Assembly (NCBI GenBank): GCA_020831865.1
Contig: JAFIFT010000010.1
Location: forward strand, 1 to 64,000
Reading direction: 5' to 3'
Length of the DNA: 64,000 bases
Source: Legionellaceae bacterium
GTDB taxonomy: Bacteria; Pseudomonadota; Gammaproteobacteria; Legionellales; Legionellaceae
The translations under genes and the position numbers were made by a program. This document shows positions 44,640-53,013 of this stretch, piece by piece (the first letter of the stretch is position 1; each line of letters begins with the position of its first letter). Below the pieces are notes generated by a model. That model worked only from the letters and a program-made list of their open reading frames with translations. It was not told the origin of the DNA and made no database searches.

Positions 44640-45505
44640 GGTGGCAGATTCCGGCAAAAACCTTTTTGCTGGGTGAGTATGCCGCATTGGCGGATGCTGC
44701 TGCTATCATCGCGACGACCCGCCCCTGTTTTCAGGTTGAAAAAACATCCGAGCCTGTGTTGACTGGCATTCATCCTTTATCTCCGGCCGGCCAATATTGG
44801 CAACACCATGCCAAGGCCACTTATGGTTTGCGCTTTGTCGATCCCTGGCAGGGGCAGGGCGGGCTGGGCGCATCCAGTGCGCAATTCATTGGTGCCTGGC
44901 TTGCACAGGCAGAGACGGCGATGGTGGCAGGTGGTGATCATGAGGCTGATCTGCTGGCGGCCTATTATCAATTCGCCTGGGATGGAACAGGCGTACGACC
45001 CAGCGCCTATGATCTGATGGCGCAAAGGGCAGGCGGCCTGTTTTTTTGCAATCGTCGGCAACATACCGCACGTTCTGTTCGATGGAGCTTGCCGGATTTG
45101 GATTTTATTTTGGTGCACAGTGGCCAAAAACTGGCAACGCATCATTATTTACAACAAGAAACGCTTCCCGATTGTGCAGCGGAGTTGGGGCAATATAGCA
45201 ACGATGGTTGGCAGGCGCTACAAAATCAAGATACCGCCTTGTGGATCGCCAGCGTGCAAAAGGCAGGTCTTTGCCTGCAAAAAGCTGGTTTGCTGGCAGC
45301 GCACAGCCAGGATCTCATTACTCAATTTAGCGCCTTGCCTGCTGTGTTCTGTGCCAAAGGCTGTGGTGCGATGGGGGCGGATGTGATTGCGGTATTTTTT
45401 ACCGCAACAGCCAGATCAGAATTGAGCCAGTTTTGTGCCAGGCATCAATTGCCTATTCTGGCCTCTTCGCTTGATATCTATTATCACGAGCCTTGCTCCT
45501 CCTGA
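44636..45505 (+). CDS. GHMP kinase, probable phosphomevalonate kinase
   Basis: 289 residues. N-terminal RWQIPAKTFLLGEYAALADA is the GHMP start with GEY, as in phosphomevalonate kinases; the ATP loop GQGGLGASSAQFIGAWL is near residue 78; the final GCGAMGADVIAVFF is the third GHMP motif. Sequence is divergent, and the GHMP family alone does not tell the substrate, but the pathway otherwise lacks its second kinase and this gene follows mvaA with an ATGA overlap. Hence phosphomevalonate 5-kinase by context and motif. Convergent with tfuA, 59 bases apart. Confidence 0.8.
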   Translation: MRWQIPAKTFLLGEYAALADAAAIIATTRPCFQVEKTSEPVLTGIHPLSPAGQYWQHHAKATYGLRFVDPWQGQGGLGASSAQFIGAWLAQAETAMVAGGDHEADLLAAYYQFAWDGTGVRPSAYDLMAQRAGGLFFCNRRQHTARSVRWSLPDLDFILVHSGQKLATHHYLQQETLPDCAAELGQYSNDGWQALQNQDTALWIASVQKAGLCLQKAGLLAAHSQDLITQFSALPAVFCAKGCGAMGADVIAVFFTATARSELSQFCARHQLPILASSLDIYYHEPCSS

Positions 45506-45564
45506 AGGGCTGACGAGGTATCGACTCACAAGTAAAACGCTCCTGAAGCCTGCTTTTGGCCGCA

Positions 45565-46929
45565 TCAATCAGGGCAAAAATAAAATAGCAGTTCCGCCAG
45601 CCAATTATGCGCCTGTAATTGAGGCGTTTCGACCAGTCCTTTTCCAGCAAAAAATTGATATAAAATATGGTTGCGATAGGCGAGTTTGGCCCATTTTTTG
45701 ACGCTAGCCACATCTATCTGATGGCGACTTAACCATATTTGACGCTGCCTGTCATCCGGTAAATGCCATTGCCTCCACAGGGTATTGAGCATCATAGTCT
45801 GGTATTTGGGATGGCAGCGTAAAAAACGATGCCCCAGATTCTGACCGAGTTGGAGCCATCCTGCCGTATAGGCTTTGAGTAGCGCTTGCGTTTGCGGCGA
45901 GGCAGGCTTGGACGTTTTATAGAACAGTTGTTGATGAATCGTGTTCAACTGGCGCAGGGAGGGCTCGGTATCCGCCAGTTGTTGGTATTGTTCGGACAGC
46001 CAGTGCAGAAGACCGTCTATTCCCTTTCCCGGGGGATGGCTCTTGGAACCACTGGTCATGCCAGTAAAGGCCTCTGGTGTTTGGAGAAAAATTTGATAGA
46101 GAATTTGGCAAAGGTAGGCTAATTCCTGGAGTAAAAACCAGCTGTCTTCACCCAGGGTGTGTTGGAATTGCAGCACGCTGCGCTCGGCTTCCGGTAACCA
46201 TGGATAGGGCTGGTCAAAAGGGCTGCTGTTCATGCGATAGAGTAACTGATAAAAATAGAAGGTTTGCCGAAAGTCAAAACTGCGGGTAGCGGGACTTGGT
46301 GGATGCTGGTATGCCCAGTCAAGCGCTTCTTTGGCGTCAAGGGCCTTTTGATCAATCGCCTGTGCCCGTATGGCGTTTTGTTGCTCTTCGCTGAGGGGAG
46401 TTTGCGCAAAGAGAGGGCTGTAGTTCCGGTAGGGATAAAACATTGCCTTGGCGGTGTCGAGCAGGTTTGCTTCCTCGTGGGCGGTGATAATCCCTGTTTG
46501 CACGGCATGGGAAAACGTAGCACGCATATTAACCAGTGCCTCACTGTGTTTTTGGTACTGTTGCTCTGGACCGGCATGCAGGATAGCGACTTCATCATCA
46601 TCTGTGAGGCTGCCATCCTGATAGCCGCGGGCAATGGCGCCAATCGGACGCATCCCAAAGTGTGCCAGTTCCGCTGCCCGTAATGCCCCCATGCTACTGG
46701 CACCAATCACGTCTATGCCGAGGCTGAGCGCGTATAAAATTTCTTTGTGCCATACCGATGGCGTCTGTTCATAATAGCCATCGATGAGAATGAGGCGTGC
46801 GGGGTTTAGGCGCAGTACCCGTAGTATGTCGCCCACCTTAACCGGCCTGTGGATACAGGCATCAGGTAGAGCCTGGTGAATTTGCGCCGCGCTCAGAGTG
46901 GGGCCGACAAAGACAATGGTTTGCCTCAT
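45565..46929 (-). CDS. TfuA-like protein
   Basis: 454 residues. The N-terminal half is the TfuA domain: VFVGPTLSAAQIHQALPDA, ILRVLRLNPARLILIDGYYE, then SMGALRAAELAHFGMRPIG and the acidic DGSLTDDDEVAILH. TfuA partners YcaO enzymes; in methanogens the YcaO-TfuA pair converts a backbone amide of methyl-CoM reductase to a thioamide, and TfuA is thought to deliver sulfur or recruit the donor. The C-terminal 230 residues are helical and unlike the short archaeal form, perhaps for target recognition. ATG overlaps the ycaO stop by four bases. Last gene of the thiS-thiF-ycaO-tfuA operon. Confidence 0.9.
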   Translation of the reverse strand: MRQTIVFVGPTLSAAQIHQALPDACIHRPVKVGDILRVLRLNPARLILIDGYYEQTPSVWHKEILYALSLGIDVIGASSMGALRAAELAHFGMRPIGAIARGYQDGSLTDDDEVAILHAGPEQQYQKHSEALVNMRATFSHAVQTGIITAHEEANLLDTAKAMFYPYRNYSPLFAQTPLSEEQQNAIRAQAIDQKALDAKEALDWAYQHPPSPATRSFDFRQTFYFYQLLYRMNSSPFDQPYPWLPEAERSVLQFQHTLGEDSWFLLQELAYLCQILYQIFLQTPEAFTGMTSGSKSHPPGKGIDGLLHWLSEQYQQLADTEPSLRQLNTIHQQLFYKTSKPASPQTQALLKAYTAGWLQLGQNLGHRFLRCHPKYQTMMLNTLWRQWHLPDDRQRQIWLSRHQIDVASVKKWAKLAYRNHILYQFFAGKGLVETPQLQAHNWLAELLFYFCPD

Positions 46930-48065
46930 GGCAGCTCCGCTATCGGGGCGAGCATCATTGCGGGATCAAAGCGGCATTGCGGGATATGCACTTTGACAAC
47001 GGGAATGTGCAGTTGGGGATGGGTTAAATCATAATACACAATCTCGCTCATTCCAGCGGCCATCAGGCAGTATCGTAAGTAGTCAAGGCAGGCTGTCATC
47101 GAGGAGGGGGTGGTTTGAGGTGCGGCAGGAAAAGGCAGGGTACCGTGGTCTGGAAAGGGAAGAGCTGAGTGTTTTGGCTGATAACATGCCGCATGGATAT
47201 CGTCGCGCGCCCCTGAAATATAGGTCAGACGTGATTGCGCTGCTTCGGTTATGGCACGCAATACCGCAATATGCGGCAGTATATGGCAGCCCAAACCAAA
47301 AAATCGCCCAACCGAGCGCAGTTGATTGCCATCATCCAAAATGGCTTGATATACCGGTATATTGATAGTGCTGGTGCAATCAAAGATATATAATCGGTAG
47401 CCTTTGCGTTTTATCCTGTCTATCATTTGTCGGCACAGAGGGTGCTGAATGCTGTCCAAGTCACATTGTCGGGAAAAGCGCTTGCCATGCAGAGTATAGG
47501 CATGACGCTCGATCACTTCATACACAGCATGGCACATCGCTTCTGCAAAACTGTTTCCCGAGGCCAGTCCATTCGTATTGGAAAAGAAAATTAATTTACT
47601 ATAATTAGCCTGCTGGTGATCAATACAGACCATGGCACGAGGAATATATACGGCGCTATCGCTATTCAATTCCCTGGCTTGCAACCATTCCAACCTGAAA
47701 TGAGGTAAATGCTCTGGAATAATTGACAGGCTGTCCTGATCGAGGGCTAACAACCGCTCCTGTTGTGACAAGTCATGATAGCTGCCAATGCGGTCTGCGG
47801 GTGGGCACTCTTCGGCATGCCAGGTCTCTATAGACTCCATCAAGGCTGATACTTTCGCCAGAGTTTTCGATAATCCTTTCCCTTGCGAACAGGAGAGCGT
47901 TTTCGCATTCGGACGGTAGGAGATTGCGGTATCAATACCGATATCATCCAGTCCTGTCACATCGGCAACGCGGGTAATGGCAAAAGGTTCCAGAAGCCAG
48001 GGTTGAATCCGCCGCAGGGTCTCTTCCGCCGAGCATTCCCGATAGGTGCCGCCCAAGTCAATCAT
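46926..48065 (-). CDS. YcaO-family ATP-dependent backbone amide-modifying enzyme
   Basis: 379 residues. YcaO enzymes phosphorylate a peptide amide with ATP so that a nucleophile (Cys/Ser/Thr side chain or sulfide) can attack. The ATP-binding glutamates lie in KVSALMESIETWHAEECPPA near residue 89 and SFAEAMCHAVYEVIERHAY near residue 173, with the typical SNTNGLASGNS between; the C-terminus ends in PIAELP. No partner domain (E1-like cyclodehydratase part or FMN dehydrogenase) is fused or adjacent, and TfuA follows, which points to thioamide formation rather than azoline. 35 bases after the thiF-like gene. Confidence 0.92.
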   Translation of the reverse strand: MIDLGGTYRECSAEETLRRIQPWLLEPFAITRVADVTGLDDIGIDTAISYRPNAKTLSCSQGKGLSKTLAKVSALMESIETWHAEECPPADRIGSYHDLSQQERLLALDQDSLSIIPEHLPHFRLEWLQARELNSDSAVYIPRAMVCIDHQQANYSKLIFFSNTNGLASGNSFAEAMCHAVYEVIERHAYTLHGKRFSRQCDLDSIQHPLCRQMIDRIKRKGYRLYIFDCTSTINIPVYQAILDDGNQLRSVGRFFGLGCHILPHIAVLRAITEAAQSRLTYISGARDDIHAACYQPKHSALPFPDHGTLPFPAAPQTTPSSMTACLDYLRYCLMAAGMSEIVYYDLTHPQLHIPVVKVHIPQCRFDPAMMLAPIAELP

Positions 48066-48100
48066 GCTCTCCCGTCCTGTTTCATTGTGATGACTACGTT

Positions 48101-49198
48101 TTAATAGCGTTGCATGTCGGGATCGATATTTTCAATCCAGTGCAGAATACCACCGTCCAGGAACCACACCGTTTTATAGCCATGCTGCTTTAATCGTATC
48201 GCAGCCTTATGGCTGCGGCTACCTTTTTTGCAGTAGACAACCAGAATTTTATTCGACGGCAGGCTGTCCAGGTGTTCTTCCAGACGATGCAGGGGAATGA
48301 AGAGCCCGCCCAATGAGCATATTTTACGCTCAAAATCTTGCCGGACATCGATGAGTTGATAGTGCTCCGGATGGTGTAATAACGCTTCCTGCAGGGCTTG
48401 TGCGCTGATACTGGTAACGCTGTGGGCGGCGCTTTCCTCAGGGGCGGGTATGCTGCCGTGTTGCGTTTGGCACTGGGGATGTTTGCTGACCATAACGGTG
48501 TGATATTGATGTTGTAATACATTGATATGGAGCAGTTTTCCGGACAGAACCTCCTCCCGCCCCAACAGAATTTTGATGATTTCGGTGGCTTGCAGGCAGC
48601 CCAGCATGCCTGCTACCGCACCCAAAATACCCGCCTCGGCGCAGTCTGGAATGACATCCGCCGGAGGGGGGGCGGGATACAGACATTGGTAACAGGGGCC
48701 TTGCTGATAATTAAAGACCGCCAATTGCCCTTCAAACTGAAACAAAGCGGCTGAAACGAACGGTATTTGCAGGCGATGAGCAAAATGATTAATCAGATAG
48801 CGCGCACAATAATTATCACTGGCATCCACAATGACATCAAAGGGCTGAAGGCTTTCCAATGACGTGTTGCGATCCAGATGCTGGGGTAAGGCATGAATGC
48901 GACAGCCAGAATGCAGGGTGGCTAATCTTTCGGCCATACACAGTGCTTTATTATTGCCTAAGTCCGCTTCGCGAAAAAGAACCTGGCGTTGCAGATTGGA
49001 CAGCTCAACCCGGTCTCCATCCATAACCGTCAAATGCCCAACCCCGGCGGCAACCAGATAAAGAGCAACCGGTGCCCCCAGTCCGCCGGCACCCACCAGT
49101 AAAACACGAGCATCTCGCAAAGCCTGCTGTCCTTCTATGCCAATGATGGGTAACTGGCGCGCATAGCGTTGCAAATCCTTAGAGTTTAACATGCTCAA
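48101..49198 (-). CDS. ThiF/MoeB-like E1 enzyme with C-terminal rhodanese domain
   Basis: 365 residues. E1 part, residues 1-235: ATP-binding VLLVGAGGLGAPVALYLVAA, LSNLQRQVLFREADLGNNKA, IVDASDNYCARYLINHFAH, zinc pair in GPCYQCLYP and the DCAEAGILGAVAGMLG region. Rhodanese part, residues about 265-365: LIDVRQDFERKICSLGGLFI and the active-site loop VVYCKKGSRSHKA with persulfide-forming Cys. It should adenylate the C-terminus of the adjacent ThiS-like protein and load sulfur as a thiocarboxylate. Overlaps the carrier gene by four bases. Could also be annotated MoeZ; the gene context, not molybdopterin or thiamin genes, argues for a dedicated role. Confidence 0.93.
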   Translation of the reverse strand: MSMLNSKDLQRYARQLPIIGIEGQQALRDARVLLVGAGGLGAPVALYLVAAGVGHLTVMDGDRVELSNLQRQVLFREADLGNNKALCMAERLATLHSGCRIHALPQHLDRNTSLESLQPFDVIVDASDNYCARYLINHFAHRLQIPFVSAALFQFEGQLAVFNYQQGPCYQCLYPAPPPADVIPDCAEAGILGAVAGMLGCLQATEIIKILLGREEVLSGKLLHINVLQHQYHTVMVSKHPQCQTQHGSIPAPEESAAHSVTSISAQALQEALLHHPEHYQLIDVRQDFERKICSLGGLFIPLHRLEEHLDSLPSNKILVVYCKKGSRSHKAAIRLKQHGYKTVWFLDGGILHWIENIDPDMQRY

Positions 49199-49461
49199 CC
49201 ACCCACCAGTGAACTTAACAGGATCACCTCATCCGTATCCCTGATCAGGTGATCCGATGGCAGTTGGTCCAGGGCCTGTTGATTAATATAAAGTTGCACA
49301 TAAGGCTTCAGTGTACCCTGTTCCTCCAGCAATGCCGCGGCAAGTTGGGGTTCTTGTTGCGCCAGCAAAGCAAGGATTTTCCCCGCATTGGTATCGGGCA
49401 GTGTAATGCTGGTGCGTTGTCTTGCAAAACGTTGCAGCGTGCCTGCCAGATTGATCTTCAT
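49195..49461 (-). CDS. ThiS/MoaD-like sulfur carrier protein
   Basis: 88 residues, beta-grasp type, ending in the required Gly-Gly (DEVILLSSLVGG), the site of adenylation and thiocarboxylation. MKINLAGTLQRFARQRTSIT opens the fold. ATG 49461 is preceded by GGGGGA; the open frame extends 11 codons upstream without homology. First gene of the four-gene operon with the E1, YcaO and TfuA. Its probable job is to carry sulfide equivalents to the YcaO-TfuA pair, by analogy with ThiS-like carriers that supply sulfur in other pathways. Confidence 0.88.
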   Translation of the reverse strand: MKINLAGTLQRFARQRTSITLPDTNAGKILALLAQQEPQLAAALLEEQGTLKPYVQLYINQQALDQLPSDHLIRDTDEVILLSSLVGG

Positions 49462-49667
49462 CCGGTCCCCCATGTTGTCTTGATACCCCTGCATTGAGTA
49501 TAGCTAATAGGCGCTATGAAACGGGTGCCAGAACGCATCATAATGCCTAACTATCTTAAAATAAAGCCAGCTAACCGACTGAGGAGAGGAGATAGGGAAG
49601 GGTTGTTCAAACAATAAACAAAAGAAATGCCTTGATGGCCGCTTATAAAAAATAAGACAAAAAATAC

Positions 49668-49695
49668 TTGATATTTTAGCCCAATACGGTATCAT
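49668..49695 (+). promoter_or_regulatory. Promoter of the tRNA-Lys/tRNA-Arg pair
   Basis: TTGATA at 49668-49673 and TATCAT at 49690-49695 with 16 bases between, 13 bases before the first mature tRNA base. Good match and position for a tRNA promoter. Confidence 0.65.
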
Positions 49696-49708
49696 TTCAG
49701 CCTCTTTG

Positions 49709-49784
49709 GGGCCGTTAGCTCAGTTGGTAGAGCAGGAGGCTTTTAACCTCTGTGTCATAGGTTCGAATCCTATACGGCCCACCA
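49709..49784 (+). tRNA. tRNA-Lys (TTT)
   Basis: 76 bases with a full cloverleaf: acceptor GGGCCGT/ACGGCCC, D arm TTAGCTCAGTTGGTAGAG, anticodon loop CTTTTAA (anticodon TTT), T arm with GGTTCGAATCC, discriminator A and encoded CCA. Confidence 0.97.
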
Positions 49785-49805
49785 TGTTCAGGCAACATCG
49801 CACAC

Positions 49806-49882
49806 GCGCTCGTAGCTCAGCTGGATAGAGTACTTGGCTTCGAACCAAGGTGTCGGGGGTTCGAGTCCCTCCGAGCGCGCCA
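49806..49882 (+). tRNA. tRNA-Arg (TCG)
   Basis: 77 bases: acceptor GCGCTCG/CGAGCGC, D arm with AGCTCAGCTGGATAGAG, anticodon stem CTTGG/CCAAG with loop CTTCGAA (anticodon TCG), T loop GGTTCGAGTCC, discriminator G and encoded CCA. 21 bases after tRNA-Lys, likely the same transcript. No copy of its 3' end is seen later in the window, so there is no visible att repeat. Confidence 0.96.
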
Positions 49883-49985
49883 TTTAACGCTCTATGATAT
49901 GGAATTGCGCGTTAGATACAATGCCTTGGATACAAGTAAGTATATCCTAAGATACAGGATATGATGAAAGACAAAATGGACTATC

Positions 49986-52900
49986 ATGGAAGTCACAACT
50001 ATAAAAGATATTACCGGGTATTTTCGAGCGTCTGTTCTGGATAGCGAGCGATTAGCCCCTAATCTCCCGGCCTTATATCAAGCCCTTAAACCAGAGAAAT
50101 TTGCAACTATCCATAAAACTTCACCCTTTGTTTTATCAAGTGATGTTTGGCATAAAGGACAAGTATCCCTTGAACGGACCCAGGAAATTTTTAAAGCAGC
50201 TCACGTAACCAAAGAAGTGAACGGTATTGATTTATTATGGTTCCCTCGGATAGATCTGCACAAATATTGTGATGGAGCCATCAAAGGCAAACAAAGTCCT
50301 ATTATGGTTCCATTAGTGGTTGAAGTCAGTCTGAACCGCTCAGGACAACTCAAGCCAAACCAAAGTCCCCCTTTTATTCCCAGAGAGTGGCTGGCCCCTA
50401 ACCATTCCAATCAGATCCCCTTTTCAGACGTGAGCATTATCGATGAATTTTTAACACGCAATCCTTTTAAAGCGAAAGCCTGGGACGAACTGCTTTGTTA
50501 TTGCGGAAAAATGTTAAAAGCGGCGGTTTTAAAGGATCCGGCTATAGACGATGGGGACAACGATGCGGATGAGCTCTGGCGCCCTGATATTCATGAAGAC
50601 TACAGATTAAAAAAGGACATCTGTTTAGCCCAATTAGAAATACCAATTAGAGCGGGATTTCATATTGTTAATGTGTTAGATGGAGTTTTAAGACTTGGAA
50701 AAGCCAATGCCCTATATGAAAAATTGATTTCTCGTGATGATATGCCAAAAGAGAAATATGTATCACTGTCTACCTCCATACCACATGCCAAACAGCATTA
50801 TGCACAAATGACGTCAGAATTTCCTCTGGCGGACAAACAACGGAATGCCCTGCATTTTCTCAGTGAATTAAACGATGGAAATTTCCTGGCGGTTAATGGA
50901 CCTCCGGGAACAGGTAAGACCACCTTGCTCAGATCCGTCGTTGCAAATCTTTGGGTAGACGCGGCTTTACATCAAAAAGCCCCTCCTATCATTGCGGCAG
51001 CATCGAGTAATAATCAAGCGGTGACGAATATTATTGAGTGTTTTGCAAAGGTAGAAGAAAACAATATCGAAGAAACGCTAAAAGGACGCTGGTTACCGGA
51101 ATTTTCAACCTACGGTTTATTTGCCTGTGGCGCAAATAAATCAAATGATAAAAATGTATATCCCTACGTGACCAAGCAGGGCGCTGGTATCATGGCCCAA
51201 ATGGACAACGAAGCCTATATCACATCAGCTAAAACCTACTTCTTACAGGCGTTTCAAAAATGGCATTCCACTCCCGGTGAGCCTATTACCTGCCTTGATA
51301 AAGCGGCCTCTATTCTTTTAGCCGAATTAAAAAAACATGATCAACTTAAAACAAGGCTATTGGAACAATTTGAAACTATTAATGTACTGATACACAAAAT
51401 AGAGAACGTCTATGGTAGCGAAAAGGATTTCAATATATGGCTTACCAGAACTCTTGAGCGCTTAAACCATGTAAGAGACAAAATATCATTAGAAAAAGCG
51501 AGGTATCATGAGTTTTTAACAAGCTGGCAAAAAAGATCGATTCTTGAAAATATATTTTCATTTCTACCCATGGTGAAAGCACGAAGAGCAATGAGCAACG
51601 AAATCATTGCCAACAACATGGAAATAGAGACTGTAGAATACAGTGATGCGGCCATAACACAATATTTTAGAAACACATCCTCTGCGAGAAAAAAACAACT
51701 GGATGCCTTAGAAACCTCTTTTAATGAAGCTACACTCCTAAAATCTTCATTATTAAGAGCCAGAAAAGCACTGGTTCAAGACGTTCAAACACTTGATGAT
51801 AGTGTGAGGCTGGAATCCTGTGATCACAACCAGCTGTTCAACCTATTGGATACAACCCTGCGATTCAAACTATTTAAAATTGCCACTCATTATTGGGAAG
51901 CCAAGTGGTTATTAGAAGCCCCTATTCACTATAAAGACATTAAAACCCCAGCACAGCTTCTCAAAAGATATCAGCGATACGCAAAATTAGCCCCTTGCCT
52001 CGTAGCCACCTTTAATATGCTGCCTCATTTTTTCTCTGTTTCTGAGAAAGAGGGCGAGTCCTGGCGCTGTACCCCATTATTTGACGCGATAGATTTATTA
52101 ATAGTTGAAGAAGCCGGTCAAGCATTGCCGCACATGGTATCAGCAAGTATCGTTCTCTCTAAAAAAGCATTGGTCGTAGGTGATGTTGAACAAATCGAAC
52201 CGGTATGGTCATTACGTGCGGGTCTTGATATGGCAAATTTACAAAAATTTCATTTGTTGCACCATACAGAAGAATATCAAAATTACTGGTTACCGAGTGC
52301 ACTGAACGCCAGTTCAGGTAACTTTATGAAAGTGGTTCATCGGCATGTGAAAGAACATCAATGTGAAGACTTGCACCCTGGCTTGTATTTAACCGAGCAT
52401 CGGCGTTGTTATAACGAGATTATTGCCTATTGCAATGCGCTTGTTTATCACGGTCATTTAGAACCACTCAGAGGAAATGCAGAGCCTGGCCATATCGTAC
52501 CGGCTATGAGTTTTATACACCACGATAGTATATCAGAATCCGAGGGAAGCAGCCGAACCAATCGGTCGGAGGCGGAATATATTGCTAACTGGATTGTACA
52601 CAATCAAAAAACACTGTTCCCTGACGCAAAAAAAAGAGCGTCTTTAGCGGTCATCACGCCATTTAACCGGCAAAGCGTAGTCATCAAGCAGATATTTTCA
52701 AAATATGGATTAGGCCATATTCCCGTGGGAACCATTCATACCTTCCAGGGGGCAGAACGGTCTATTGTGATATTTTCCAGTGTATATGGCAGCAATAACC
52801 TTTCTGGTAAAAAGTTTTATGACAGTAGTAAAAATATATTGAATGTTGCGGTATCAAGAGCAAAAGATCATTTCATTGTTTTTGGTCATCGTGAGGTTCT

Positions 52901-52988
52901 GGGCGCAAATAATGATGGTAGTCCATCATCATTATTGCGCCGTTATTTGGTTGACTTTGAAACAGAAGAACAGCCCGTATCCATTTGA
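49986..52988 (+). CDS. Superfamily 1 (Upf1/Dna2-like, AAA_11/AAA_12) helicase
   Basis: 1000-residue protein. Residues 1-280 are an N-terminal region I cannot assign. Helicase motifs: Walker A NGPPGTGKTTLLRSVVA near residue 305, long helical insertion at about 430-620, Walker B LLIVEEAGQALPH near 705 (EEAG instead of DEAG/DEAS), GDVEQIEPVW, YLTEHRRCYNEIIAYCNALV near 800, and motifs V/VI TFQGAERSIVIFSSVYG and NVAVSRAKDHFIVFG near 918-955. This is SF1B-type domain order as in Upf1-like helicases. Bacterial members often sit in defence or mobile islands; whether this one acts on DNA or RNA is unknown. GGA lies six bases before ATG 49986. AT-richer than the genes to its left. Confidence 0.85.
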   Translation: MEVTTIKDITGYFRASVLDSERLAPNLPALYQALKPEKFATIHKTSPFVLSSDVWHKGQVSLERTQEIFKAAHVTKEVNGIDLLWFPRIDLHKYCDGAIKGKQSPIMVPLVVEVSLNRSGQLKPNQSPPFIPREWLAPNHSNQIPFSDVSIIDEFLTRNPFKAKAWDELLCYCGKMLKAAVLKDPAIDDGDNDADELWRPDIHEDYRLKKDICLAQLEIPIRAGFHIVNVLDGVLRLGKANALYEKLISRDDMPKEKYVSLSTSIPHAKQHYAQMTSEFPLADKQRNALHFLSELNDGNFLAVNGPPGTGKTTLLRSVVANLWVDAALHQKAPPIIAAASSNNQAVTNIIECFAKVEENNIEETLKGRWLPEFSTYGLFACGANKSNDKNVYPYVTKQGAGIMAQMDNEAYITSAKTYFLQAFQKWHSTPGEPITCLDKAASILLAELKKHDQLKTRLLEQFETINVLIHKIENVYGSEKDFNIWLTRTLERLNHVRDKISLEKARYHEFLTSWQKRSILENIFSFLPMVKARRAMSNEIIANNMEIETVEYSDAAITQYFRNTSSARKKQLDALETSFNEATLLKSSLLRARKALVQDVQTLDDSVRLESCDHNQLFNLLDTTLRFKLFKIATHYWEAKWLLEAPIHYKDIKTPAQLLKRYQRYAKLAPCLVATFNMLPHFFSVSEKEGESWRCTPLFDAIDLLIVEEAGQALPHMVSASIVLSKKALVVGDVEQIEPVWSLRAGLDMANLQKFHLLHHTEEYQNYWLPSALNASSGNFMKVVHRHVKEHQCEDLHPGLYLTEHRRCYNEIIAYCNALVYHGHLEPLRGNAEPGHIVPAMSFIHHDSISESEGSSRTNRSEAEYIANWIVHNQKTLFPDAKKRASLAVITPFNRQSVVIKQIFSKYGLGHIPVGTIHTFQGAERSIVIFSSVYGSNNLSGKKFYDSSKNILNVAVSRAKDHFIVFGHREVLGANNDGSPSSLLRRYLVDFETEEQPVSI

Positions 52989-53013
52989 AACAACTCTTAA
53001 TAAAAGGAAAATA

